Shown piece after piece: positions 7,770-17,273 of a DNA stretch of 64,000 nt. The position numbers and the translations under genes were made by a program. Origin of the DNA: Alcanivorax sp. (GTDB taxonomy: Bacteria; Pseudomonadota; Gammaproteobacteria; Pseudomonadales; Alcanivoracaceae); assembly GCF_017794965.1 (NCBI RefSeq), contig NZ_CP051240.1, forward strand, positions 3,658,001-3,722,000, in the 5' to 3' direction. The stretch's first letter is position 1, and every line of letters begins with the position of its first letter. The notes below the pieces were generated by a model. The model had not been told where the DNA came from. It saw only the letters and a program-made list of their open reading frames with translations, and made no database searches.

Positions 7770-8612
7770 TTAGGCGGCATCCCGCAGGATGTTGCCGAGC
7801 AGCTTTTCGAAGTTCTCCAACTGCTCGCGGTTGTCGTGGTCCCAGGGGTGGAAACCGGGCTTGAACCAGTCGAACCAGGGTTTGGTGATATTGCGGAAGA
7901 TACCCTTGCGGCCCCAGGTGTGTCTGGCCACCGCACGCCAGCCTTTCAGGTCGAACAGGCCGCCATGGATCCGCACGTTATGCAGGTAGAACGGGATCAT
8001 CAGGGCAAAGAAGATACCGGTGGCCGCTACCAGGGTGCTGGTGCGCAGGGCATAGGCGCCCAATTGAGTATCATCGCCGATCACGGTGGTGTAGACGTCG
8101 AAGGCCACCGCCTTGTGCTCGGTTTCTTCCAGCGCGTGCCAGTTCCAGATGGCCTTGTAGCCTTCATCGGAACCTTCCATGATTTCGGGCAGATCCAGCA
8201 GGCCGCCACCCAGAATGGCTGTGAGGTGCTCCAGGGCCACAGTGGCCGCCAGCTGGAACGCATCCGGGGTATAGTCCTGGACCGCCTTGAGGAGTTTGGC
8301 GACGGCAGCTTCCTGGGCATGCAGGGGAGTGCCGGCTTCAGCCACATAGTTGTTGTACTCGTCGTGCTCGCGGCCATGCATGGCTTCCTGGCCGATAAAG
8401 GCGGTCACGGCTTTTTGCAGGTCGGGATCCGTGATCTGGTCACGATATTTGCGTACGCTGTCGATAAAGAAGCGTTCACCCACCGGGAAGAACAGGCTCA
8501 TGGTATTCAGGAACTGGCTCACATTGAGGCCGTCCTTGTGCCATGTAATGGCCTTGGCCGGGTTCAGGTTGAACTTCAGATTGCGACGGATCGGTAGAAT
8601 GGATACGTTCAT
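7770..8612 (-). CDS. Predicted metal-dependent hydrolase (PF10118 type)
   Basis: A 280-residue protein beginning MNVSILPIRRNLKFNL. It matches the family of predicted metal-dependent hydrolases common in Alcanivorax, Pseudomonas and Acinetobacter. Conserved His/Glu motifs suggest a di-metal, ferritin-like helical bundle: FIGQEAMHGREHDEYN (about residues 92-107), TVALEHLTA, and WNWHALEETEHKAVAFDVY (about 171-189). A hydrophobic stretch (TLVAATGIFFALMIPFYL) may contact the membrane. The biochemical reaction is not established for the family as far as I know. It has its own terminator and shares an 88-base divergent promoter region with the gene at 8701. Confidence 0.85.
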   Translation of the reverse strand: MNVSILPIRRNLKFNLNPAKAITWHKDGLNVSQFLNTMSLFFPVGERFFIDSVRKYRDQITDPDLQKAVTAFIGQEAMHGREHDEYNNYVAEAGTPLHAQEAAVAKLLKAVQDYTPDAFQLAATVALEHLTAILGGGLLDLPEIMEGSDEGYKAIWNWHALEETEHKAVAFDVYTTVIGDDTQLGAYALRTSTLVAATGIFFALMIPFYLHNVRIHGGLFDLKGWRAVARHTWGRKGIFRNITKPWFDWFKPGFHPWDHDNREQLENFEKLLGNILRDAA

Positions 8613-8638
8613 TTTTGCGTACCTCCCTAACTGTTACA

Positions 8639-8649
8639 TCATTCAATGA
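8639..8649. promoter_or_regulatory. Perfect short palindrome in a divergent promoter region
   Basis: TCATTCAATGA is an 11-base perfect palindrome in the 88-base gap between divergent genes. It could be an operator for either gene; there is no regulator gene adjacent, so this is only a candidate. Confidence 0.3.
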
Positions 8650-8700
8650 TACAATGGCCTGTATCTGCATCAAGGACTTTTTCTTTCAGGACTGACACAA

Positions 8701-9684
8701 ATGACAACAACCCCCCGCGACACAGCAAACCGTTTGCTGGATGGCCTGGTGGCGTATCTGCTGGACCGGTTGGCGCCGGCGCAGCTGGATGGTTTGATCG
8801 AGGCTGAGCTGGATTTTTTGTTGGAAAAGGCGGCGGGTTACCCGCTGAACGCCTGGGTAACCCCCCAGCAGATCCACCAGACCGCGCGTAAGTACGCCAT
8901 TGAGATGGACATCAGCGGTGCCATTCCGGAGCTGGTGGGTGACATGGTGGAAGAGTTCTACCAGCAAGCCGTGGACAGTGAGCGGCTCATCGCCGATGTG
9001 GTGGATGAAGACGTGATCATGGCCCTGCTGGACAAGGTGCTGGAGATCCCCCTTTCCCGCCAGAGCATGGCCTGGCTGGGCCGCAATCCGGTGTTGCTGG
9101 CGCTATTGGCTGGCGGCGCACAGATGGGCATCAAGACCCTGTTGCACCAGGGGATGCCGGCGCCCCTGCGTGACCAGATCGCCCGCCGCCTGCCGGAGCG
9201 TTGGGTCAACAGCCTGGATGTCCGCATGCAGGAATGGCTATTGCGCCGCACCGAACAGTTGCTCAGCGACCCCTGGCTGTATCGGGACGAGAATCTGGAT
9301 GAGCTGCGTGAGCTGGTGCTGGTGGGCTGGCAGGATTTTGCCCAGCGCCCGGTGGCCGACCTGCGCGAGCTGCTCAGCAGCGAGGATATCCAGGAGCTGT
9401 TCGTGATCGGTTTCGAGTACTGGCGCGACCTGCGCCACACCGATGCGTTTAACAACCTGCTGGAATCCGGGGTACAGGCCTTCTTCGACAAATATGGCGA
9501 TACCGGCCTGGTGGATCTGCTGGACGAGCTGGGCGTGACCCGCGCCATGATGCTCGACGACGCCCGCCGCTTCGCCCCGCCGATCATCGAGAAACTGCGC
9601 AACGAAGGATTGCTGGAAGCGTGGCTGCGTCGGCACCTTTCCGGGTTTTTTGAGGCGGAGGGGACGCTGGAGCTGCTTAATTAA
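8701..9684 (+). CDS. Conserved hypothetical protein
   Basis: A 327-residue acidic, helix-rich protein that I do not recognise. There is no signal peptide. One mildly hydrophobic helix (VLLALLAGGAQMGI, about residues 131-144) might be amphipathic rather than transmembrane. Repeated L/E/D-rich helices suggest an all-alpha cytoplasmic protein. Its last codons, Asn and the TAA stop, lie inside the TTAATAA heptamer array that follows, so the array defines the C-terminus. It is divergent from the metal-dependent hydrolase and convergent with the GGDEF-EAL gene. Confidence 0.75.
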   Translation: MTTTPRDTANRLLDGLVAYLLDRLAPAQLDGLIEAELDFLLEKAAGYPLNAWVTPQQIHQTARKYAIEMDISGAIPELVGDMVEEFYQQAVDSERLIADVVDEDVIMALLDKVLEIPLSRQSMAWLGRNPVLLALLAGGAQMGIKTLLHQGMPAPLRDQIARRLPERWVNSLDVRMQEWLLRRTEQLLSDPWLYRDENLDELRELVLVGWQDFAQRPVADLRELLSSEDIQELFVIGFEYWRDLRHTDAFNNLLESGVQAFFDKYGDTGLVDLLDELGVTRAMMLDDARRFAPPIIEKLRNEGLLEAWLRRHLSGFFEAEGTLELLN

Positions 9685-9838
9685 TAATTAATAGTGAATA
9701 ATTAATAATGCGCGATCATGAATCGCGGTTGTTCAAACGTAAGAGGCCGCGCCCAGACTATGGGCGCGGCCTCTTACGTTTCAGGGACAGCCAGGGCTGC
9801 CCCGCGAGTTATTAACTATTAATTATTAACTATCAATT
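9677..9838. repeat. Heptamer-armed element, TTAATAA word, with a 21-bp perfect hairpin between convergent genes
   Basis: The left arm at 9681-9708 is TTAATAA, TTAATAG, TGAATAA, TTAATAA. The core at 9735-9781 is a perfect 21-base-pair stem (AAACGTAAGAGGCCGCGCCC and one more base) with a five-base loop. The right arm at 9809-9838 carries the inverted words. The stop codons of both flanking convergent genes lie inside the arms. The hairpin would serve as a terminator in both directions, although no long U tract follows. Confidence 0.9.
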
Positions 9839-12705
9839 GCCTGCCTATACGCCTGCGTATGCAGCAACTCCACCAGCTCTTCTTCCGGCACCGGCTTGCT
9901 GATCAGGAAGCCCTGGATGGTATCGCAGGCCATGTCGCGGAGGATGGACAGGTGTTGTTCGGTTTCCACGCCTTCGGCGACCACGTTCATCTGCAGGCTG
10001 TGGGCCATGTCGATGATGGCGCGGGTGATGGCGGCATCGTCCGGGCTCTTGTCCAGGTCCATGATAAACGAGCGGTCGATCTTCAGGGTGTCCACCGGGA
10101 AGCGCTTCAGGTAACTCAGTGAAGAGTAGCCCGTGCCGAAATCATCCAGTGCCAGTTCGATGCCCCGCTTGCGCAGTTGCTGGAGCATTTCGATGTTCTG
10201 CTCCATGTCTTCCATGATCAGGCTTTCGGTGAGCTCAAGTTCCAGCAGCTGCGGTGGCAGCTCGGTGCTGTCCAGCACCCGGTCGACGATCTCGGCCACG
10301 TTGCCCTTGCGGAACTGGTGGGCGGACAGGTTCACCGACACGGTGATGTCGCCCAGGCCCTGTTTGAACCACTTGTGGGCCTGGCGGCAGGAACGTTCAA
10401 GCACCAGCTCGCCGATGGCGGAGATCAGGCCGGTTTCTTCTGCCAGCGGGATGAACTCGGACGGCGGGATCAGCCCCATGGTGGGGTGCTGCCAGCGCAC
10501 CAGGGCTTCCACCGAGGTGATGCGGTTGTTGGCCAGTTCCATCTTGGGCTGGTAGTAGACCACGAACTCGTTCTTGAAGATGGCCTTGCGCAGGCTGGTT
10601 TCCAGGGCCAGCTGTTCCACCGAGGCCACCCGCATGTTGCCCCGGTAGAACTGGAAGTTGTTGCCGCCGCTGCGCTTGGCCTGATACACCGCCATGTCGG
10701 ACTGGTTGATCATGCTCTGCGCTTCCTTGGCGCTGTCCGGGAACACACTGATACCGATACTGGCACCCAGCAGCAGCTCATGGCCGTCGATATGGAACGG
10801 CTTCTTCATGGCGTTGATCAGTTTCTGGCACAACTGGCTGATGGCGGCTTCGCTGTTGTACTTCTCCACCAGCAGGGTGAATTCGTCGCCGCCCACCCGG
10901 GCCAGATGTTCTTCCTCGCCGGCAAAGTGGCTCAGGCGTTCGGCGGCGGCCTTGAGCAGGCGGTCACCGATTTCGTGGCCAAGGGATTCGTTGATGGGCT
11001 TGAAGCGGTCCAGATCAATCATCAGCAGGGCCACTTTTTCCCGGTTCAGGCGTGCCAGGGTCAGTGACTTGTGCAGATGCTCACGGAACTGGGAACGGTT
11101 GGCCAGCCCGGTGAGGCGGTCGTAGTTGGACAGGAACTGCAGCTGCTGTTCGGTTTCCTTGCGGGTGGTCAGATCCGAGATCATGCCTACATAGCGGATC
11201 ACCCGGCGCTGTTCATCGCGTACGGCGCTGACTTGCAGCCATTCCGGGAACGCTTCGCCATTACGACGGGTTTCGTTGATCTCGCCTTCCCAGAAGCCGT
11301 TTTCCGAAAGGGCGTCGGTGATTTCCGTATAGGTCTCGCGGTTGGCCTGGGTGCTTTGGTGATCCAGCACCTGCTTGCCCAGCACCATGGACTCGCTGTA
11401 ACCGGTGATCTGCTCGAAGCGGGCATTCACGGCCAGGAAGCGGAACTTGTGGTCGAGAATGAAGATGCCTTCCGGGGCGTTCTCGAACACAGTGGCGGCC
11501 AGGCGTTGCTGTTCCTGGGCCTGACGGTCTTCGGTGATATCCCGGCGGGTCCCGATCATGCGGGTGGCGCGGCCTTTTTCGGACCAGCGTACTACGCGGC
11601 CGTCATCCTCAATCCAGCGCCAGTCGCCGTCAGCATGACGCAGGCGGTAGACCGCGTGGTAACGATCACTTTCACCCTTGAAGTGGGACACCATGGCGCG
11701 GCGGACCCGGGTCAGGTCGTCCGGATGCACCAGGGTTTCCAGATCGCCGAAGAAGTTCTTGAAGTAGGCGCTGTCGTAGCCCAGCAGGCGATCGAAGTTG
11801 GTGTGGTAGTTACGGCCGGTATCCAGCATCCAGTCCCACAGGCCGATATTGCTGGCTTCCAGGGCCAGCTCCAGCCGCTCGCCGGTGGCGCCCAGCGCCT
11901 TGTTGGATTCTTCCAGGGCCTGGGTGCGCTCGGCCACCATGGTTTCCAGCCGCTCGTTGGTTTCCTGCAGGCGCTGGCGGGCTTCCTTGCGTTCGTAGAT
12001 TTCCTGGGCCAGCTTCTCGTTCAGGGATTCCGCATCACTGCGCGCCCGGTTCAGGTAATCAATCAGGGAGCGGTTGCTGGCTTGCAACATCATGGCCTGG
12101 TGGCCGGTGTTGTGAATGCGGCGGGCGGCCAGCAGGAAGAACAGGCCCAGCACCATCATCATCACCAGTAGCGACAATTCGCTCTCCGCCTGGGTCTGGG
12201 ACAGGCGGACCATGATCGGGCCCAGCAGCATGGCCAGGTACAGGAAAACGGTGGGGAAGTGGCTGCTGTAGGCCGCCAGGGCCAGGGTGCCCAGACCCAG
12301 ACCAATGCTGGCACACAGCAGTTGCATGCTGAGCATGTCCGGGCGGAATAGCAGCTCTGCCGGATTGAACAGGTAGCCGGCCATGCCGATCACCAGTGGG
12401 GTGCTCAGTGCCAGTGCTGCCAGCTGGGTGCGACAACGGGCGGTGATTTCATTGTGGAGCAGTTTCTTGCGGGCCAGCAACAGCAGGGGAATGCGAACCA
12501 GCTGGATCAGGCAAAACAAGGTTGCCCAGCCAATCAACAGGCTGCGGGAAGCGGGGCTGTTCCAGTAAAAGTAGGTCATTACCGCGGCGCTGGCGGTTTC
12601 CAGAACAAAAAGCACAAGGATGCCGCTGAACAGCAGCTGGCACTGTTCAGTGATAATGCCCTTGAAGGGGGCAGATGCGCGGTTGTTCGGAGACTGCAAA
12701 GACAC
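9826..12705 (-). CDS. Membrane-bound PAS-GGDEF-EAL cyclic-di-GMP enzyme
   Basis: I prefer the GTG start at 12705 (959 residues), which has AGAGGA upstream; a longer TTG start at 12774 is possible but has no ribosome site. Order: five to seven hydrophobic segments (about residues 25-205), a coiled coil, two PAS/PAC modules (about 270-400 and 400-520), GGDEF, then EAL. The GGDEF signature is intact ([12 protein letters not shown]). The EAL domain has [23 protein letters not shown] and [10 protein letters not shown], so both domains look catalytically competent; it could synthesise and degrade cyclic di-GMP in response to a sensed signal. Residues IDS and the TAA stop are encoded within the TTAATAA array. 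It is monocistronic. Confidence 0.92.
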   Translation of the reverse strand: MSLQSPNNRASAPFKGIITEQCQLLFSGILVLFVLETASAAVMTYFYWNSPASRSLLIGWATLFCLIQLVRIPLLLLARKKLLHNEITARCRTQLAALALSTPLVIGMAGYLFNPAELLFRPDMLSMQLLCASIGLGLGTLALAAYSSHFPTVFLYLAMLLGPIMVRLSQTQAESELSLLVMMMVLGLFFLLAARRIHNTGHQAMMLQASNRSLIDYLNRARSDAESLNEKLAQEIYERKEARQRLQETNERLETMVAERTQALEESNKALGATGERLELALEASNIGLWDWMLDTGRNYHTNFDRLLGYDSAYFKNFFGDLETLVHPDDLTRVRRAMVSHFKGESDRYHAVYRLRHADGDWRWIEDDGRVVRWSEKGRATRMIGTRRDITEDRQAQEQQRLAATVFENAPEGIFILDHKFRFLAVNARFEQITGYSESMVLGKQVLDHQSTQANRETYTEITDALSENGFWEGEINETRRNGEAFPEWLQVSAVRDEQRRVIRYVGMISDLTTRKETEQQLQFLSNYDRLTGLANRSQFREHLHKSLTLARLNREKVALLMIDLDRFKPINESLGHEIGDRLLKAAAERLSHFAGEEEHLARVGGDEFTLLVEKYNSEAAISQLCQKLINAMKKPFHIDGHELLLGASIGISVFPDSAKEAQSMINQSDMAVYQAKRSGGNNFQFYRGNMRVASVEQLALETSLRKAIFKNEFVVYYQPKMELANNRITSVEALVRWQHPTMGLIPPSEFIPLAEETGLISAIGELVLERSCRQAHKWFKQGLGDITVSVNLSAHQFRKGNVAEIVDRVLDSTELPPQLLELELTESLIMEDMEQNIEMLQQLRKRGIELALDDFGTGYSSLSYLKRFPVDTLKIDRSFIMDLDKSPDDAAITRAIIDMAHSLQMNVVAEGVETEQHLSILRDMACDTIQGFLISKPVPEEELVELLHTQAYRQAIDS

Positions 12706-12879
12706 CTTGATTATTATCCTCTGGCCTTGTGGCCGAGTGTTTTTGATTCTCAGTGTACCCACAGGAAACACCAAGGGGAACAGCCTTTATCGGACAGTCT
12801 GCAGCAACCCTGCCGAAGGACGCGTGAATAACTCCCGGGTGGCGTCTCCTCGGGCCAGTTTCTGCTAAACTCCCGCGCC

Positions 12880-15042
12880 ATGGATGATGTGACTTCCCTT
12901 ATTGATGGTTTGAACCCGGCCCAGCGCGATGCGGTGGCGGCCGATGATCGCCACCTGCTGGTGCTGGCCGGCGCCGGCTCGGGCAAGACCCGGGTGCTGG
13001 TGCACCGGATTGCCTGGCAGATCGCCACCGGTCAGGCCTCGCCGTTCGGCATTCTGGCGGTGACCTTTACCAACAAGGCCGCCGCCGAAATGCGCGGCCG
13101 TATCGAGCAGCTGCTGGATATGTCGGCGGAAGGCATGTGGGTGGGTACCTTCCACAGCATTGCCCACCGCCTGCTGCGTTCCCACTGGCAGGAGGCCGGC
13201 TTGCCCCAGGGCTTCGAAATCATCGATGCCGATGACCAGCAGCGGCTGGTCAAACGGGTGATCAAGGAACTGGGGCTGGACGAACAGCGCTGGCCGGCCC
13301 GTCAGGCCACCTGGTTTATCAACAGCCAGAAGGATGAAGGGTTGCGCGCCAGGCACATGGATGCCAACGGCGACCTGTTTGTCCAGACCATGCAGAAGAT
13401 CTACGCCGGCTATGAAGAAGCCTGCGAACGGGGCGGGCTGGTGGATTTCAACGAGATGCTGCTGCGGGTACTGGAATTGTTCCGCGACAATGACAGCCTG
13501 CGCGGCCACTACCAGCGTCGTTTTCGGCATATCCTGGTGGACGAGTTCCAGGACACCAACAGCATCCAGTACGCCTGGTTGCGGTTGCTGGCCTGTGACG
13601 ACAATGCGGTGACCATCGTGGGGGATGACGACCAGTCCATCTATGGCTGGCGTGGCGCCAAGATCGAGAACATCCACAAGTTCAGCCGTGACTTCCCGGA
13701 TACCCGTACTATCCGTCTGGAGCAGAATTACCGCTCCACCGGCACCATCCTGAAGGCCGCCAACGCGGTGATCGACAACAACAGCGATCGCCTGGGCAAG
13801 GAACTGTGGACCGAGGGCGGTGATGGCGACCCGATTCGCCTGTATGCCGGCTTCAATGAGGTGGACGAAGCCCGCTTTATTGCCGGGCGGGTGGACAAGC
13901 TGTTCCAGGAAGGGACCGCGCGCCGGGAAATGGCGGTGCTGTACCGGTCCAACGCCCAATCCCGGGTGCTGGAAGAGGCGTTCCTGCAGGCCGGCATCCC
14001 TTACCGCATCTATGGTGGTCAGCGCTTCTTCGAGCGTCTCGAGATCAAGAACGCACTGGCCTACCTGCGCCTGATCAGCAACCGCCATGCGGATGCGGCC
14101 TTCGAGCGGGCAGTGAATACGCCCACCCGCGGTATCGGCAACAAGACTCTGGAGACCCTGCGCGAGGTGGCCCAGTCCCGCGGCTGCTCCCTGTGGGACG
14201 CGGGTCAGGCCATTGTCAGTGAGCAGTTGCTTACCGCCAGAGCCATTAATGCACTGGCGGTGTTCCTCAATCTGGTGGAGAAGCTGGCTCGCCAGTGTGA
14301 CGGGCTCAACCTGGGTGAAACGGCCGAGCATGTGATCGAGGCCAGTGGCCTGGTGGCCTTTCATGGCAAGGAAAAGGGCGAGAAGGGCCAGCAGCGGCAG
14401 GAGAACTTGCGCGAACTGGTGTCGGCCACCCGGGAGTTTGGCGAGGAAGATGAAGATTCCGAGATGGACTCGCTCACTGCCTTCCTGGATCACGCCGCAC
14501 TGGAATCCGGCGAAGGCCAGGCGGATGCCCACGAAGATGCGGTGCAGATGATGACCCTGCACTCGGCCAAGGGGCTGGAGTTCCCGGTGGTGTTTATCTG
14601 CGGCATGGAAGAGGGGCTGTTCCCCCATCAGCGCTCCAGCGAGGATCCCAGTGGTCTCGCCGAAGAGCGCCGCCTTTGTTACGTGGGCCTGACCCGCGCC
14701 ATGCGTGAGCTGTACCTGACCCACGCGGAAAGCCGCCGTCTCTATGGCAATGAAAACTACAATCCGCCCAGCCGCTTCCTGCGCGAGATCCCGGCGGACG
14801 CCATGGAAGAAATCCGTGCCCGGGCGGGCTTCAGCCGCCCCATGGGTGGCGCCGCCAAGCCGATCCGGGAAACCGAATCCAACGGCATCGTCCTGGGCGC
14901 CCGGGTGTTGCACCCCAAATTCGGGGAAGGCACCGTGCTGCATTTTGAGGGCCAGGGCCCCAATGCGCGGCTACAGATCAACTTTGACGGCGCCGGCACC
15001 AAGTGGCTGGTCAGCCAGTACGCGCGCCTGGAAGTGATTTAG
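12880..15042 (+). CDS. uvrD: DNA helicase II (UvrD/Rep superfamily 1)
   Basis: A 720-residue SF1A helicase with 3'-5' polarity expected from the family; it acts in nucleotide excision and mismatch repair. Walker A is GAGSGKT at residues 31-37. Motif II (VDEFQDTN) and motif III (VGDDDQSIYGWRGA) are followed by motif IV (LEQNYRST) and motifs V and VI (TLHSAKGLEFPVVF and RRLCYVGLTRA). The C-terminus (VLHPKFGEGTVLHFEG) is the Tudor-like tail typical of UvrD rather than Rep. Length fits UvrD. It is monocistronic, followed by a heptamer array about 12 bases after the stop. Confidence 0.97.
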   Translation: MDDVTSLIDGLNPAQRDAVAADDRHLLVLAGAGSGKTRVLVHRIAWQIATGQASPFGILAVTFTNKAAAEMRGRIEQLLDMSAEGMWVGTFHSIAHRLLRSHWQEAGLPQGFEIIDADDQQRLVKRVIKELGLDEQRWPARQATWFINSQKDEGLRARHMDANGDLFVQTMQKIYAGYEEACERGGLVDFNEMLLRVLELFRDNDSLRGHYQRRFRHILVDEFQDTNSIQYAWLRLLACDDNAVTIVGDDDQSIYGWRGAKIENIHKFSRDFPDTRTIRLEQNYRSTGTILKAANAVIDNNSDRLGKELWTEGGDGDPIRLYAGFNEVDEARFIAGRVDKLFQEGTARREMAVLYRSNAQSRVLEEAFLQAGIPYRIYGGQRFFERLEIKNALAYLRLISNRHADAAFERAVNTPTRGIGNKTLETLREVAQSRGCSLWDAGQAIVSEQLLTARAINALAVFLNLVEKLARQCDGLNLGETAEHVIEASGLVAFHGKEKGEKGQQRQENLRELVSATREFGEEDEDSEMDSLTAFLDHAALESGEGQADAHEDAVQMMTLHSAKGLEFPVVFICGMEEGLFPHQRSSEDPSGLAEERRLCYVGLTRAMRELYLTHAESRRLYGNENYNPPSRFLREIPADAMEEIRARAGFSRPMGGAAKPIRETESNGIVLGARVLHPKFGEGTVLHFEGQGPNARLQINFDGAGTKWLVSQYARLEVI

Positions 15043-15054
15043 GGCCTTCGCCCC

Positions 15055-15082
15055 GCCTGAAGCCGGATGCTGGATGCCTGAC
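15055..15082. repeat. Heptamer array (GCCTGAA/GCTGGAT word)
   Basis: Four exact 7-mers: GCCTGAA, GCCGGAT, GCTGGAT, GCCTGAC. The same vocabulary recurs at 58880-58907. A hairpin (GTCGGCAGTGGGC and inverted partner, about 15100-15131) follows it. Confidence 0.75.
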
Positions 15083-15175
15083 GGTAAAAGCGCGGCGTAG
15101 GTCGGCAGTGGGCATGAGCCCATCGCCGACATGGCACTGCCGGGTGGCACGGCGAGTTAAAGTGATTTGAAGAAG

Positions 15176-15270
15176 GTCTGACGTCGGACGACGGACGTCT
15201 GACGCGGAACAATTTGGTACTGGATGTGTTGTTGCGTCTGACTTCCGACGTCAGACGTCAGACGTCCGAC
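15176..15270. repeat. Heptamer-armed element, GTCTGAC word
   Basis: The left arm at 15176-15203 is GTCTGAC, GTCGGAC, GACGGAC, GTCTGAC. The right arm at 15236-15270 is GTCTGAC, TTCCGAC, GTCAGAC, GTCAGAC, GTCCGAC. Because the word is nearly self-complementary, the two arms can pair. It lies upstream of dctP, whose promoter must be within or just after it. No gene is seen in 15043-15328. Confidence 0.85.
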
Positions 15271-15328
15271 CCGTCGACAAGAACAACGGGGTGGCCAATC
15301 ACTGCTGCCCAACCACGGAGGATAAATC

Positions 15329-16474
15329 TTGGACCGTCGTAAATTCGTTTCTGCCCTGGGATTGGGGCTGGGTGGTATGGCGTTGGCTGGCTGTGAGCAG
15401 AAGGACTGTCCGCCCGCTGAGGGGGCGGTGGCCGGTGCTGAGCCGGACAAGAAGAAGCCCCAGCCGCAGACCTATGAATGGAAGATGGTGACCACCTGGC
15501 CGAAGAACTACCCGGGCCTGGGCGCCGGTGCCAACCGGTTTGCCAAGCGGGTGGAAGAGATGTCTGCCGGCCGTATCAAGATCAAGGTGTACGGTGCCAA
15601 AGAGCTTGTGCCGGCGTTCGAGGTGTTCGATGCGGTGCGCCAGGGCAGCGCGGAAATGGGCCATGGTGCCGCCTATTACTGGAAGGGCAAGCACCCGGCC
15701 ACGCCGTTCTTCACCGCGGTGCCGTTTGGGCTCACCGCCCAGGAAATGAATGGCTGGCTGCACCATGGTGGCGGTCAGGAACTGTGGGATGACCTTTACG
15801 CCCAGTTCAATCTGAAGCCGTTTGCCTGTGGCAACACCGGCACCCAGATGGCCGGCTGGTTCAACAAGGAAATCAACAGCATCGAGGACATGAAAGGCCT
15901 CAAGATGCGCATGCCCGGCCTGGCCGGCGAAGTGATTGCCAAGGTGGGTGCCACCCCGGTGCAGCTGCCCGGCGCGGAAGTGTTCACTTCCCTGCAGACC
16001 GGAGCCATTGATGCGGCTGATTGGGTAGGGCCCTACAACGACCTGACGTTCGGTCTGCACCGGGTGGCGGAGTACTACTACTATCCGGGCTGGCAGGAAC
16101 CGGGCCCGACCCTGGAACTGACCATCAACAAGCAGGTGTGGGACAGTTTGCCGGCGGATCTGCAGGCCATCATCCGCTACGCCGCCCAGTCCGAAAATCA
16201 GGACATGCTGGATGAATACACCGCCCGCAACAATGCGGCGCTCACCGAACTGGTGAACAAGCACAGCACCAAATTGCGCCGCCTGCCGGACGACGTGCTC
16301 AAGGCCCTCAAGGAGGCCAGCGATGAAGTGGTAGAAGCACTGGTGGCGGACAACAAGGACGCCCGCAAGGTGTACGACTCCTACCGCAAGTTCCGCGACG
16401 AGTCGCTACAGACCATGGCCATCGCCGAGCAGCCGTACCTGAACATCCGCAGCGAGTTACAAGTTGAAAGTTGA
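15329..16474 (+). CDS. dctP: TRAP transporter solute-binding protein (DctP family), Tat-type lipoprotein signal
   Basis: The start is TTG at 15329 with GGAGG eight bases upstream. The 381-residue protein begins with a twin-arginine signal (DRRKFVSALGLGLGG) ending in a lipobox-like LAGC, so it is probably exported folded and lipid-anchored. The body is a DctP family protein of the 2-oxoacid/chloroaromatic branch (WKMVTTWPKNYPGLGAGANR near the start; WVGPYNDLTFGLHRVAEYYYYPGWQEPGP in the ligand region), delivering an organic acid to DctQM. The ligand cannot be fixed. The last residues and the TGA stop come from a heptamer array (ends LQVES). Its presumed permease genes lie 0.8 kb away in convergent orientation, which is unusual for TRAP systems. 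Confidence 0.88.
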   Translation: MDRRKFVSALGLGLGGMALAGCEQKDCPPAEGAVAGAEPDKKKPQPQTYEWKMVTTWPKNYPGLGAGANRFAKRVEEMSAGRIKIKVYGAKELVPAFEVFDAVRQGSAEMGHGAAYYWKGKHPATPFFTAVPFGLTAQEMNGWLHHGGGQELWDDLYAQFNLKPFACGNTGTQMAGWFNKEINSIEDMKGLKMRMPGLAGEVIAKVGATPVQLPGAEVFTSLQTGAIDAADWVGPYNDLTFGLHRVAEYYYYPGWQEPGPTLELTINKQVWDSLPADLQAIIRYAAQSENQDMLDEYTARNNAALTELVNKHSTKLRRLPDDVLKALKEASDEVVEALVADNKDARKVYDSYRKFRDESLQTMAIAEQPYLNIRSELQVES

Positions 16475-16876
16475 AAGTTCAAAGTTGAAAAGCGCGGGCA
16501 GGACTGGTGCCAGACGGCATGGGCCCTGCCCGCGTTTTTTTGTGGGGAAAACAGCAAACACATCGAAAGGCAGGACTGTTAGCTGTAGGAGTTCCCTTCC
16601 AGGGGACGAACCTCGCGCAGCGAGGCGACCGAAGGGAGGTCATTTTTCTGGCGTCTCTGGCATCCTTACCTCGCTTGGGCTCGGATCGCTTGCAGGCAAG
16701 TTATTCGCTGCGCTCACCCTTCGGGCCAGCCTTCGGCTGTTACCTCCGTTGCACTCCGGTTCCTACAGCGGCTTCGTTGTGGCGTGGTGGTTTGCCTGAA
16801 ACGCGGGCACGACGTAATCAGTTTGGCAACATGCCCTGCCCGCGCTTTTCAACTTTGAACTTTAAACTTTCAACTA
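16454..16876. repeat. Heptamer-armed element split by a REP-like insert, between dctP and yciA
   Basis: The left arm at 16454-16490 has AGTTACA, AGTTGAA, AGTTGAA, AGTTCAA, AGTTGAA. A hairpin (GCGCGGGCAGG with CCCTGCCCGCG, 16492-16534) followed by seven T makes a terminator for dctP. The right arm at 16846-16875 holds the inverted words and includes the stop codon of yciA. Between them, at about 16580-16795, lies a different repeat (TGTAGGAGTTCCCTTCC ... GGTTCCTACAGCGGCTTCG). The simplest reading is that a REP-like unit was inserted into, or sits between, two heptamer elements. No gene is seen. Confidence 0.8.
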
Positions 16877-17269
16877 GTCCTGCGGCACCACCCGTGTCCG
16901 CCCGGTGTCATCAATAGCCACGAAGGTGAAATGTCCCTCGGTCACCTTGGACAGGGTGCCGGTATCTTCACGAATCCATACTTCCACCAGAATTTGCATG
17001 GAGCTGCGGCCGATGTCCTGCAGCTGAGTGTAGCAGCTCACCACGGCGCCAATCGGTACCGGGCGCAGAAAGGCCATGGAGTCGATGGCCACGGTGGCCA
17101 CGCGGCCACGGGCTTTCTTGCGTGCGGTGACGGCGCCGGCCAGGTCCATCTGTGAGACCAGCCAGCCGCCAAAGATGTCGCCATTCCAGTTGGAATCCTG
17201 GGGCATGGCAATGGTCTGGATGGCCAGTGTGCCGATAGGTTGCGGGGTGTCGTCGGTATGATCAGTCAT
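16874..17269 (-). CDS. yciA: Acyl-CoA thioesterase, YciA family
   Basis: A 131-residue hotdog-fold thioesterase. The motif NGDIFGGWLVSQMDLAGA (about residues 28-45) contains the catalytic-site Asp and GG pattern of YciA, and FLRPVPIGAVV follows. Length equals E. coli YciA (132). I chose ATG 17269, 4 bases after the dctM stop; an in-frame ATG at 17281 would overlap dctM. It hydrolyses acyl-CoA esters in the cytoplasm. It is the third gene of dctQ-dctM-yciA, perhaps recycling CoA from imported acids (inference). The TAG stop lies in a heptamer array. Confidence 0.9.
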   Translation of the reverse strand: MTDHTDDTPQPIGTLAIQTIAMPQDSNWNGDIFGGWLVSQMDLAGAVTARKKARGRVATVAIDSMAFLRPVPIGAVVSCYTQLQDIGRSSMQILVEVWIREDTGTLSKVTEGHFTFVAIDDTGRTRVVPQD

Positions 17270-17273
17270 CTTG

